Shown here one piece after another: positions 9,827 to 22,300 of a stretch of DNA of 64,000 nucleotides. The stretch comes from Chlorops oryzae. Its lineage: Eukaryota > Arthropoda > Insecta > Diptera > Chloropidae. A program made the translations under genes and the position numbers. The stretch lies in assembly GCA_020466095.1 (NCBI GenBank), contig CM035806.1, positions 148,135,167 to 148,199,166 of the forward strand. Direction: 5' to 3'. Below the pieces are notes generated by a model. It did not search any database and had not been told where the DNA came from. It saw only the letters and a program-made list of their open reading frames with translations. Numbering within the stretch: position 1 is the stretch's first letter; each line of letters starts with the position of its first letter.

Positions 9827-12800
9827 GATTAAAAAACACAAACTACAAAATAAAAATCAGGAAACGTACATCTTGTCAATGTTTAAGGAAGAGAATTCTT
9901 TATACTCGACTAGTACGACACTGACATTTCGCCCATCAAACCATTATGTTCAAGTATGTTTGCCAGGCAAAATGGTGTTTTTTATTTATTTATTTTTTTT
10001 TTTATTAGAAATCAATTTATAAACCTACGTGCGCCACGCTTGACTATCGTATTAGCAAGCTTCCAATGACATCGCACTCCCATGTCTTTCTTAGGGTCAT
10101 CCGTTCAACAACAAACTGAAAGACCAACGGACATACATACATACATAATTCAATAAGGCGAATATTCGACGCCGACCGATCATGCAGCACGTATACACGT
10201 GTCTACACTAGAGTTGCAACGGATATATGGCCTATCCGGCGTTAAATTTAGTATACGGCTGGATACCGGAAGATACCATCACATACCTCACATTAAACAT
10301 ATAGCAAATGTTTGTATTTGTACTAGGATGAAGATTAGAAATGGGAGCGATTGGAGGAAACCCGATGCAGTTCCGCTAACATTTTCACAGAAAATTTCCA
10401 TTTTCAGAGATTTTTCATTGCAGTTCGGTCCAACCACTCGAAACAAGCACTACTAAAATGTGTGCTGTGTCCAAAAAATATTTTTCCAAATTTTTTCTAC
10501 CAAAGGGCAACACTCAGGATCATTGCTAAACCATTCAATATGACTTTAAAAACGAAAAATATATAACAGAAAAATTAATTATCCGGCAGCAGGATATCCG
10601 GTTATCCGGCTTAGCAGCCAGCCGGATATCCGGTATCCGTCATCCAGCCGGATAAACTATCCGTTGCAACACTAGTCTACACACCGGCGTTTTCTTCAAG
10701 AGGTAATACATAGAAGATGGATGGTATTTCGGATTTGTTTCTTTCTTCTTGCGCGTGCGCGTGTAAGCCCAGCGGAAATCTTGTCATAAAGGACAAATTC
10801 ATTAAATTTTTCATCAAGGATATCAAGGTGAATATTTGAGGACTTCTCAATTGCAATGCCATTGCCATCGAGGGAAGGTGATTTTTATCGCAATTGCAAT
10901 GGCATTGCCATCGATCGAGGTATCGACACTATGGAGTAGATCTATTCCAAATTCGATTATCAAAATTCGTGACATGTACTCTTATGACGGATAATGCCGC
11001 TTGTGTGTAGATTTCTTCAGGAGTCGCGGCTCCATGTCATGCTAAAATCATTGATTACTTCACCGGGACGTTTCCGGCTGGGATACTTTTTTTTTCACTA
11101 ACACAATTAACTGACTTATTCAGTCAGGATGAATGTTTATGTGGCATTTGATGTTCTTACAGAAGAAGGACAATAAATCAAAAATTCTGGTACTTTTTCC
11201 CCCGTAAACAGCACTAGTCTTTAACTGGTGCAAATTTACGCAATTGCATACAAAATTACTAGAATAATTCTGGTGCATACTGTACTAGTGCTTTCCTGTA
11301 CAGATGTTTTACTGATTTTCTGCAGAATTTTATATGGACAGGGGTATAGAAAAGAACAAGTACTGGTAGCTTTTGCACTAGTAAAGTACTAGTACAGCAC
11401 TAGTTGAAATTCCTACAGGGTACTTATTAGATTTTAATGCTAGTCTGCTGGTTTTTTTTTTCATGAAATTCTGTTGATGTTCACCATCGATATATGTAAC
11501 CATAAAAACTCTACGCATGCATGTGTGATCTCTCTTGCTGTTCTATAGAATCGAAAATAGGTTTTTTGGTTTTTTTTAAATCCAAAATTGCAGGAACTAC
11601 ATTTCCAAGAGGACCACTCCTCTTCCCATTTTCTAAAATCTCAATTCAACTCTTTCAAGCGCCAAACAAATTTCCGAAATATATTCCTACTCTTTCGTGG
11701 TCTTCATTGGTGTAGCGCCTTAGAAGATGTTCGGAAAAATTGAGAGTATAAAATTTCAATGCAGATGAAGCTTTCGAAAAACTTCTACGATTAACAAAAT
11801 TGATTTTTTATTTCTCTAGCAGCCAAAGGGAGGAGGGAGTACCTATTACAAATAATTCGAAATTTTGTGCTTTTAGAACACTTTACATTCCATTAGCATA
11901 TGAAAGGTTTTTGCCGTTGAGTCATATTGAGAGTGGACGCACTTGCATGCAATTCCCTGAAATTTCTTTACCTAGGCACTTGGGTTATTTGCTTAAAATT
12001 GTAATTTATAGCCTGATTCACTGTTTGCTCAAGACGAGAAGCTTATTTATTACACGTTTTTTCCCTGAACATCTGTTTTAGGCAAATGTCGCCATTAGAA
12101 GCAAGGGTTGTCAATGAAACTATTTGCATTAAAAATAAAAAATATAACTTGATTTTTGTACTTATGGTCAGCTTTTTGCGATAAAGGACCACAGTGCGGT
12201 GCCCATATTCGACAGTCAGAGCTGTTGTAAATAGGAATTCCTATTCTCCTTGGTCGACAAGTCAAGAAACTTCGTAGAAGAGTGGGCTCTTTAAGAGAAG
12301 AGTTGGAAAGCTTGGCTCTCCGCAGTCCCCTGCCCACAGCTTGAATGAAATTGTGAATTTCTTAGTTTTAATTGTTTATACTATGTATACAGGGCTTCCA
12401 TTCTCTTCTTTCCTATGAGTGCTAAGTAGCCTGCAAGAAGAATTCTTGATTGACCGAAATAAATAAATAAATAAAAGATCTCCCAACCGTCGTGCAGAGT
12501 TGTCATATTCTGATAGAAATGATGAAAAATAATATCTTCAATCGGTCGCTTAATGTCTACAAATTTGAATGATCCGAGTTCAAATTTAACGAAAAAATTT
12601 ATCGAGTCGTTTTCAGGCGTGTTTGTTTGGCGGCAATGAAAAGGGGCGACTGTAGTTTAAACAAGAGACCAGGGACGTAAAGAAACGGAAGGAATTTCAA
12701 TAGTTTCGAATAAAATTTCAATCAATTGAAAATGCTCCTATGGAAACAGAGAGAAAGAATGCACGTTTAGCGGTTTTTAGCATCAATTTCACATTTACGG

Positions 12801-13281
12801 TTATTTCAATTTTGCCATCGAATAAGCTTTAGAAGTAAACGCCACTGGAATTTAGAGCAATAACTTGGATTACAAGATTTTCAAACGGAGCATTCGATGG
12901 ATTGATCGCAAGTTAAGCAAGTTGAAGATCTTGAGAGAAATATTGCGAGATAAAGCCTACGAAATATATATACGAAAAAATAAAAAATTGAAATATTTTC
13001 CCACAAAATCGTCCAAAAATAGTCATCTTTTCGCCCTGTGGGCCTCTTAAAAGCGCTAGATCTAGCGATAAGTTGGCATATCACTGGAAAAGAGCAATAG
13101 TAAAAATCGGGTATTCCCCGCAATGTGAACAACCCAGCAGGCAAAATGAGCTCACAAAATTGAAAATTTCTATTGTAGCTCAAAATGAGCTTCAGAAGAG
13201 CTAAATATGAGATTAAAATTGAAAACCGAAAATCAAACTCGTTGTGATCTAATAATGAGCTCAAAATGACATCAATCCTTG

Positions 13282-13312
<31 letters not shown>

Positions 13313-16300
13313 CAAAAAATGACGTTTTTGTGAGCTAATACGGACTGAAATGAAATTTTCGAATTTTTGAACTGATAAAAGGTCCAAAGCCTTCTAGTAG
13401 AGCATATTCAAAAATTTGTCACAGTGCGCTTACATATTAACCTCACGTTTTAAATTTATATACACTTTTTAACAAAACATACAAAGCAGTATCATTGGCT
13501 GAGGAGGTAGAGGGTAGAGTGTTGGCTCCATGTTTCACAGGTAAGAGGTTCAAATCTCGGAAAAGGCATTTGATAAATATAGGAAGCACTAAATAATCCG
13601 TAAGACTTACTGCTCTCTGCTTCTTCCCTGTAGTTAAGCTAACGTGGCAAATGGATTGCCCCCAGACACTATCGTTATAGGGTCTCAAAATTGGGGCAAA
13701 TAAGCGCCTTTTTTCTTGCAAATAATTCAATGCGTAAAAAAAAATTTTATTTTTATTTTGCCTGCATGGGGAGTCGAACCGACAGCCATCAGATCAAACA
13801 AACCAAGCACGCTACCGCTACACTATTGACGGCCTTATATTCTCAAGTCTTTAAATCAAATATGAACATTTCTTTTCTTTCTTACTGGACCTGTCAAAGA
13901 ATATGAGCTAAATATGAAGTAAATGTGATATATCTATGAGCTATAAATTTATCTCATATTTAGCTCATACTGAGCTTCGAAAGGTGCTCCAAATAACTCA
14001 TATATATCTCATATTTATCTAGCATAGCGCTATTTTGGACTTAAAACAAAAAATTTTCAAATCATAAATAGCTCATATTGAGCTTTTTTGCAGCTAAAAT
14101 GCCTGCTGGGAAGCGATGAAGTAGAGTTGCCATATAGATAAGATTTTGCAAAAATTTCGTGTAAAAAGGTTTTTTTTGGCTTTTTAGTGGGCCGTGGGAA
14201 AAGAGCGCCGGGTATATTTTCACTCCCCTAATATTCTAATTCCCTCTTCTTATTTGCAATGAAATGTATGGCCGCTTCGCAAGGGCGTAGGGAGAGAAAA
14301 AGTACTGTGGTAGAGCTTATATTATTGGGCACAGTGGTGTATTGAATAATTATGAGACATTAACGAAAAAAAGTTGGGGGGTGGGGGTTGATGGCAGAAG
14401 AAGTTTAGAGAGTTTTTGACCAAAAACCCAAAAAATCCGTAAAATTCATGACGACCGATTTGGATGAAAATTTATATATAAAATATGTGAAAAATTCTAA
14501 GAATTTTGGCGCTTAAATTTTTTCCAAAAAAAACTGATTACAACTAGTCTAGTTTGGGTCTAGTTCCAAACTGGTCCAAAAAGGACTAGCTGTAATCAGT
14601 TTTTTGAAGAAAAATTTCATAGCGTACACTCAAAAATTTTATCTTTCATTTCATACAACATTTATGCATAATTTGGAAAATAAGTGATAAGATCGATAAT
14701 TTTTCCAAAAAAGAATTTCATTTCTAAATACATATGTAGCTGTGAGCGGCTGTAAGGATTGGAAATTTCTTCCACGGCAGTGAATGGCCGGCGGTGTTAA
14801 TATGTATGAAGAACCGTAACTTTATCAACTAATTGAATCCCGTGACAAGAACGATAAGAAAAAAAAATATCAATTTTTTAAAAATGAATGCATTAGATAC
14901 CCATTTGTATATATGTATGTATGTATATGTAAGTATGTATGTTATTTTATTTATGCATGATAAGCGAATTCAGATTTCACACATTTCAAATGAACTGTAT
15001 GTATGTATATTCATTAACACTTCCGTTATTCATCCCGGTTTAAGTGCGTTATTATTTTTGTTTGTTTTTTTTTTTTGTTTTGTTTATTTATTTAAAAACA
15101 AACAGTCAAGAGCAAAATTAGGGAATTTACTTTTCACAAGTAATTCTGATTGGGTAGGGCCCATGATGCATTAAATTCCGAGAGATCAGACCAGTTATAA
15201 CGAGTTCCAAGCGTTTTTTTGTTTTTTTTTTTTTTTCGATTGGAAATTTGATAGCGATTTGCAAACTCGTAAACAATTTGTTTTGTTTTGAACAGCTCTA
15301 TTGGCTCTTAGGGGCCGTCCATATATTACGTCAGCATGTTTTTGACCATTTTTTACCATTTTTGACCGCCCTTATCATCAATCATCATCGTCCAACATCT
15401 CCCCTCCTCCCCTTTATCATCAAACATCATCGTCCAACATCCCCCTCCCCTTTATCATCAATCATCATCGTCCAACATCTCCCCTCCCCTTTATCATCAA
15501 ACATCATCGTCCAACATTCCCCTCCCCTTTATCATCAATCATCATCGTCCAACATCTCCCCCCCTTTATCATCAAACATCATCGTCCAACATCCCCCTCC
15601 CTTTATCATCAAACATCATCGTCCAACATTCCCCCTCCCCTTTATCACCAATCATCATCGTCCAACATCTCCCCTCCCCTTTATCATCAAACATCATCGT
15701 CCAACATTCCCCTCCCTTTATCATCAAACATCATCGTCCAACATCCCCTCCCCTTTATCACCAATCATCATCGTCCAACATCTCCCCTCCCCTTTATCAT
15801 CAAACATCATCGTCAATCCTCTAACAATTCCCCTCCCCTCCCCTTTATCGTCAAACATCATCGTCCAACATTCCCCCTCCCCTTTATCATCAATCATCAT
15901 CGTCCAACATCTCCCCTCCCCTTATCATCAACATCATCGTCCAACATCCCCCTCCCCTTTATCATCAAACATCATCGTCCAACATCTCCCCTCCCCTTTA
16001 TCACCAATCATCATCGTCCAACATCTCCCCTCCCCTTTATCATCAATCATCATCGTCCAACATTCCCCTCCCTTTATCATCAAACATCATCGTCCAACAT
16101 CCACCTCCCCTTTATCATCAATCATCATCGTACAACATTCCCCATCCCGTTTATCGTCCAACATCCACCGCCCCTTTATCTCCAATCATCATCATCCAAC
16201 ATCTCCCCTCCCCTTTTTCACCAATCATCATCGTCGAACATCTCCCCCTCCCCTTTATCATCAATGATCATCGTCCAACATCCACCTCCCCTTTATCATC

Positions 16301-19300
16301 AATGATCATCGTCCAACATCCCCCCCTCCCCTATTGACGTCTTCGTTGAGCCCTTTATTATTTCATAAGTATGTATATAAATAGAAATTTGATTTCTTCG
16401 AAATATAGTTTTACAGTGTTTTCTTATAAGATAGTTATGATGACATGTGATCATTGCGAATTGACCCCCCTAATCATGAAGCGTCATCATTCACGAGACT
16501 TCCCCTTCCCCCTTTATGATGACATAATATATGGATATGGCCCCTTACATATGTATGTATGGCCCCCTTACATAAAGATCGCTCGAATGTTAGCGAATTG
16601 AAAAGAAAGACGTAAGACATGCTATTAGACAAGATCGTTCATGATCGGGTCTCGTCAAAGATTACTTAAGTTATCAACTTGATAAGAACGAAAACAAAAT
16701 ACAAAAATCCGCGAGCTTCTTAGCTGAACGTTTCTTCTTTTTTCTTTTTTTAATTGACATTATGCATGCAAGCATAGTATTCCCCGCATGTATGCACCCC
16801 CGGATATAAGCATTCCCCGCTTATATGCACGCATATTTGTGTCATTTGCCTTATATTTTCATACAAGAAGCCCCGCTTATAAGCACTATTTTTCGTGCAT
16901 TTTGCACGGTCTCTATATCCGGAGCATACTACTGTATTGACTATTGGCATTGGAGTGGTATTACGGATCGCGACGATATGCATCAAGAAACTTGTGCAGT
17001 GTCAGATCTTTAATGTAAATACGAAATTGTTAATAAACGCACCTTTGCAATTTGGAGGTTTGTCAAGTCGGAATAATATTCAAATTCGGTTGTCGTAGTG
17101 TTTGTGAATCTTTAAGGGCATTCTTTTTATGTGCATTTAACATGAAACACAAAACCTGTCTCAACCGGAATGCCCTGCTGTCGGCCCCGACCGACTTTAG
17201 TTCGGCAATTTAATTCAAGCAGAGATCGAGCCTAGCAACAATAGAATAAACGATTTCAGTTCAAACTGGTGTGCTGATTACATGCATATATGTATGTATG
17301 TATGGATGTGTGTATGTGAATGTATGTATGTCGTGTGTGTGTGTCTGCTTGAGTGCATAATAAATAAATAAGCTGACGATTACGCCTATTTTGTTTACAA
17401 ACATTTTCATTTTGCGCATCACAATCGTAAATGCCATTCCCCCCATATCCCAGTAAAAAATAAGATCATCCAAAGATTAATCTTGAATCGTTCTTTGCAA
17501 ATAATACAATTTACTTCATAAATCTCCCAGACTCGTGCATTATGTACCTACTCCTTTCGCAAGTCCTTACGGGCGAGTGAGCAATACTGTTGAGGTCCTA
17601 ATGAAGATCAAAAACAATACTCCTTTCGACCTCGAAATGGAGGACAAGGAGAGTAGTGGCACAAAGGGATTTTATCTTTTTTATCTCCTGAAAGAGCACA
17701 AAAGGAAAAATGAAACCCTGAAACTTTACAGAAAGGGGTTCGGTTTTCGGTTCGGTTCAAACCTTTGTAAAAAAAACTTCGACTCGGCTCATCAGCAGAT
17801 AAAAGCGGGTTTCCGGTTCAAAACTGGTTCACGTCCCTGCTTTTGATTCCTCCTGTTGTGGCATTTGAAGCCCCGGAACTCTCGTTTTCCCGTCCTATGC
17901 TTCTCCTTCGACATCGTATTTGTCAAATCGAAAGTCAAGGACTTTTTTCGTTCATAACTTTAAGATCAAATTGATTTTTATTTTTTTTTGGGATAAAGGA
18001 TTGCTCACTTGCAGCCCAATTCTGAATATTTACTTTTCTCGAGACTAAAATTCTACTTTTTTAAATAGATAGGATAAGGAAAATCATGGTTATGGGTCAA
18101 ACACCCATATTCCCCATAAAAATTTGTCCGTCAAATATTTAAAAATGAAAGAAGTTTACTCTCGAGAAAAGTAAATTCCCCGGGAATTTGTTCACCGGGA
18201 ATATTCAGAATCAAGCTTGTTAGACTCCGAAAGGATGAAAAACTCCTCCTTCAATATTCGATTGAATCCATATATTTTTTTACTTGGATTTTAAATATTA
18301 GAATTTGTATACACAGTGTGTACTTTCTCTCTTTAGCGGACACTTATGGGACCGAAAAATATGTCCGCTTAAGAGGAAACTATTTGAGAAGATAACATAC
18401 TAGAGAATTCCCAAAAAGTGTCCGCTTAAGAGGAGTGTCTGCAAAGAGAGAGAGTACACTGTACCTACTCTATAGAAATTTTTAATACATACCACCGATG
18501 CCTACGAAAATGTATTAAAAATCAATTTAAAATATTTCTTACACCTTGGTTGAACTATCAAATGTTGTTGAGAAAGGTCATAGCTTGGACGATTTAACTT
18601 TTCTGATTATTCCGCGATTTTAATACTTTTCGATCGGATCGTTGTTTGTTGGATTTATCCGAAAGTCATTGCCGCCTTTCATTAAGGAGCAATGCAAATA
18701 AAACTTTTTTCACATTGCAACGATGTCTTTTAATGCCTGAATAAAAAAGCCTAATCAAAAGTAAGTATTTCAAGGCAAGTGTTGTGCCTAAGAAGTGGAG
18801 TGGAAAGACTGACTGCCCTACTTCGCTGGCTAAGAGAGTCCGTCCAGTCCCCTGATATTTCATTCAGATTAAAAAAATAATAAAATCATACATAAATCTG
18901 AAAGAAATTCCAAATAAGAACATCGCTTGCGTACCTTTAAAATTTTTACTTAACATGACACTTTTTCAATGAACTGAGGCCACCCTTTTCTATTAGCCTC
19001 TCGCATGGCGTCTAGATATGAGAAATGTCAAAGGGAAAACCCAACTTTCGGAGTGGTCTTGAATAGTATTACAGTTTACTGTCTCTTAAAGTTGTTAATC
19101 CACATTCGAGCATGCTCGTTCGAGCGGCTCGGCTCGATGCAATGCTCGATCGTATGAGGTGATGTTGGTTAATGAATTGGCTCGCCAGCATCACCACTTA
19201 CGATCGAGCATTGCATCGAGCCGAGCCGCTCGAACGAGCATGCTCGAATGTGGATAGATCACTTAAGCGGACACCTACGAGACTGAAAAATGTGCCCGCT

Positions 19301-22300
19301 TAAGAGGGATGCCCACTTAAGAGGAGTGCCCGCTTATGAGGAGTGTCCGCGAGGAGAGAGAGTACGCTGTATTAGTATCTTCATTGGTATAAAACGCATC
19401 GCTGTCCCTTGAATGTCGTTGGTTTTAATGATGATTGAATGAATTGAATGATTGAAAATAAAAAACAAAAAAAAATTTTTTAAAATAAAACAAAAAAATA
19501 AAATATAAAAAATAAAAACAAAAATCGAAAATTCATGTTTTTTTGTTTTTCTTTCTCATGAATCGATGTTTTTGATTAGCTTGCTCCGGAATTTTTTTTT
19601 TTTTTTTTCATGACTACTGACGTCAGCCAAGCAAGTGTTTGACGTGTGTTTTTTCTTGAGGGAAAAAAGTGACAACCGGCGCAAGCTTGATACTTATGTA
19701 TTTTTGAATAAAAAAAAAAAAATTGTTCTTTTATCTAGCGATAAAGATTCGCAGCAACAATTTGCGATATAAATGTGCTTTTTTTTGTATTTGAGGGAAG
19801 GAGTCAGTCCTACAATAAAAGACTGGAACTGGAGTATTTACATACCCGACTCATCGTTTCGCCGAACATGATAACAAAGTCTTCCAGTACATCGCCAGCT
19901 ACAGCCATTTGCTGAATATTGTGATACTCAGCTGTTAAGTTGTAATGTGAGCGATTTCGCAACATCTTGGCATTTACATATATAATAAGTATATGCAAGC
20001 TTATGTATATATGAGTATTTATCTCGCCGAACAATAGATGAATGTACGTTTATTTTGTTGGCTTTTTATTTTTATTATTATTTTTTTTAACTTTTATTTT
20101 TGTAATATTAAATATAGTTTTATTTTTATTTTACTCTTACACTCGTTTTCAACAATTTGGCAATACTTCTTTGGTAATTTTTCGGGGGTTTCCCCTTAAA
20201 AAAAAAAAAAAGAAAAGAAAAGACAAATCCCGAACGTTTTGAAGATAAACTGATTGAAATATCACGGCAGTTTAAAAAAAAATTACTTCATTACAAACTT
20301 TTCTTTTTAGTTGCGTTGATTTGTTTTTTTTTTTTTTTTTTTTTACTATTCGTATTTGTGTTCGATTGCTTTTAGAAATTCGAAAAGGTATTTGCTGATA
20401 GATTTGCTTAAGTTTTTATTTATTTTTATTTTTTTTTTTTTGATCCAGGACTGCGAACGATCGAAAAAGAGGAGACCACACCGAGGGGACTTTTGTTTGT
20501 TTTCTTTTTCTTTTTTTTTTTCAGTAATAATAAAACGCAAAATTTCCGCGCGAATTTCCTCAATCAGGTTTGTTGTCGTCAAACATATGTATGTGCATGT
20601 ATTTTCACGAACTTTCTGTTTTTTTTTTTTCTTTGTTGCTATGCGTATTCGCGAAAGTAGATAATACGGTCGCAAGCGTTCGCACTTGCGTTTTGGTTCA
20701 AGAATAAACAAAATATCAATCGAATCCTAATTTATTTCGTCTTTTGGGTTTTTTCTGTTTTATTTTTGAATTTATTACTTTGTATTTTTGGGTGGACAGA
20801 GTAGTCAAATCAAAGAAAATTTTGAGCTACTGAAATTCAAGCAATGAAAATTGAATTTCTTCTTCAAAATTTCCGCCGTTATATAACTCTCGTTACTGCA
20901 AGATTCACTCCGCAGCGAACGTCCAACGCTCGAGCCAGCTGTAATAAGACTGACTGACTGACTGACCTGCCTGCCTGCACGCCTGTATTTCCAACTTCGG
21001 TGGAATTCCTATGAATTTCAATTCGAAAAATTATCGCTGTCGATCACACACACACACACTCGTGAGTCATGACACTACCCAGCAGTAAACAGTCGGACAA
21101 TTATTTGAAAAGAACTAGTATCCCAAGCAGTGCTGTCGTTTTCAATTTTCGTTTAGTAGTATAACTTGCTTTTTTTAGTAGTATCTTGGGGCATTTTGTA
21201 GTACTTTTAGGAAATCAACTAAAATGGGTTGGAAATATAATATTTAACGAATGCACTTCTCTTAAAGACTATTTCCTGGAAGAAACATGAATGTTACAAC
21301 TGTATCCGAGTACATTTTACGAAATTAAAAAAAAAATTTTTTTTGTATAGCTGTCTCTTTTCATTTTTGAGAAAAAATTTTTGACGGATACTTGTAATCT
21401 ACTATACAGATCTGCATTTTTAGAGAAATGTAGTAATATTTCAACTTTAGTAGTATAGTAGTAAGGGTGATGAAAATGTAGTAAAATACTACAATTGTAG
21501 TAATTCCGACACACTGATCCCAAGAGCAAGCAAATTTCGGAGCGCTCCGAATTATGTATGTGCTTAAAAAGAGCCTAATTTAAGAGCGTCTAATGAGTAA
21601 ACACATAAAATGGAGCGTTTTCGGAGCATGTTCAGTCCTTTTTTTTTTTTTTTTTTTTTTTTTTAGCATGGGCTCAGAAAAGGCACTTTTTTCTGAGCGT
21701 TTTCAGAGTTGACAACTGGTTTGGTTGAAAATTCTGCGAAAAATAACGGGATGCCCAAAAATGCGATATGCAAGACGAATTCAAATTTTCAGTTGTGCTT
21801 TTCAGTTCTGGTGAAATTTCGATGCGAAAGGTGTGAATGTAGTCAATGTGAAAATTATAAAATTTAAATTTTAACCGGAAAAAAAAGAAAAATTAAATAA
21901 TATGAGTAGTTAAGCCGGAAGGAGCGCATTAAAATAATGAAGCAGCTCATGGGAGAGAAACGACGCCGCAGCCAGTCTTCGTCATCAGATTACTTTTTTT
22001 TTAATAAGTATTGTTAGTTATTATTATCAAAAATGTCAGGCGATTCAGTAGCCTTTCAAGTGCCTTGAAAAGTATCTTTTAGGTGCCTTTTTATGAGGTT
22101 TTTATGTGCTTCAATAGGACGGTGAAAGCACTTTTTTCTGAGTCCGAAAAGAGTCAGATTTGAACCATAAATTATCCACATAAAGTGCGACCGTTTTCAT
22201 AGAAAAAAAAAAAACCCCTAATTCAGTGAAGACTGGAATAATCATATGCATTCATTAAAGTTGAACTACAAGTCAATCGATAGTGACTGAATATAAATGT

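Larger units (their letters stand above)
13133..14110. mobile_element. CCCAGCAGG-ended element with AGCTCA repeats and tRNA-like parts
   Basis: 978 bp with inverted ends CCCAGCAGGCA/TGCCTGCTGGG. The flanking dinucleotide is AA on both sides rather than TA. Both arms (13140-13270 and 13905-14100) are packed with TGAGCT/AGCTCA words. The middle holds two tRNA-like sequences, one on each strand. No protein coding is recognised. Confidence 0.75.

Noticed and set aside
12095..12337. Arg-rich minus frame
   Set aside because: No domain; possibly part of an old repeat, but no second copy found in the window.
13760..13834. Genuine tRNA gene
   Set aside because: Promoter boxes are perfect, but the 5' and 3' ends do not form an acceptor stem.
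15248..16267. Open frame of 339 codons, Pro/Ser/His-rich
   Set aside because: It is a translation of the 39-bp minisatellite, kept open by a unit of 13 codons; it changes phase with indels.
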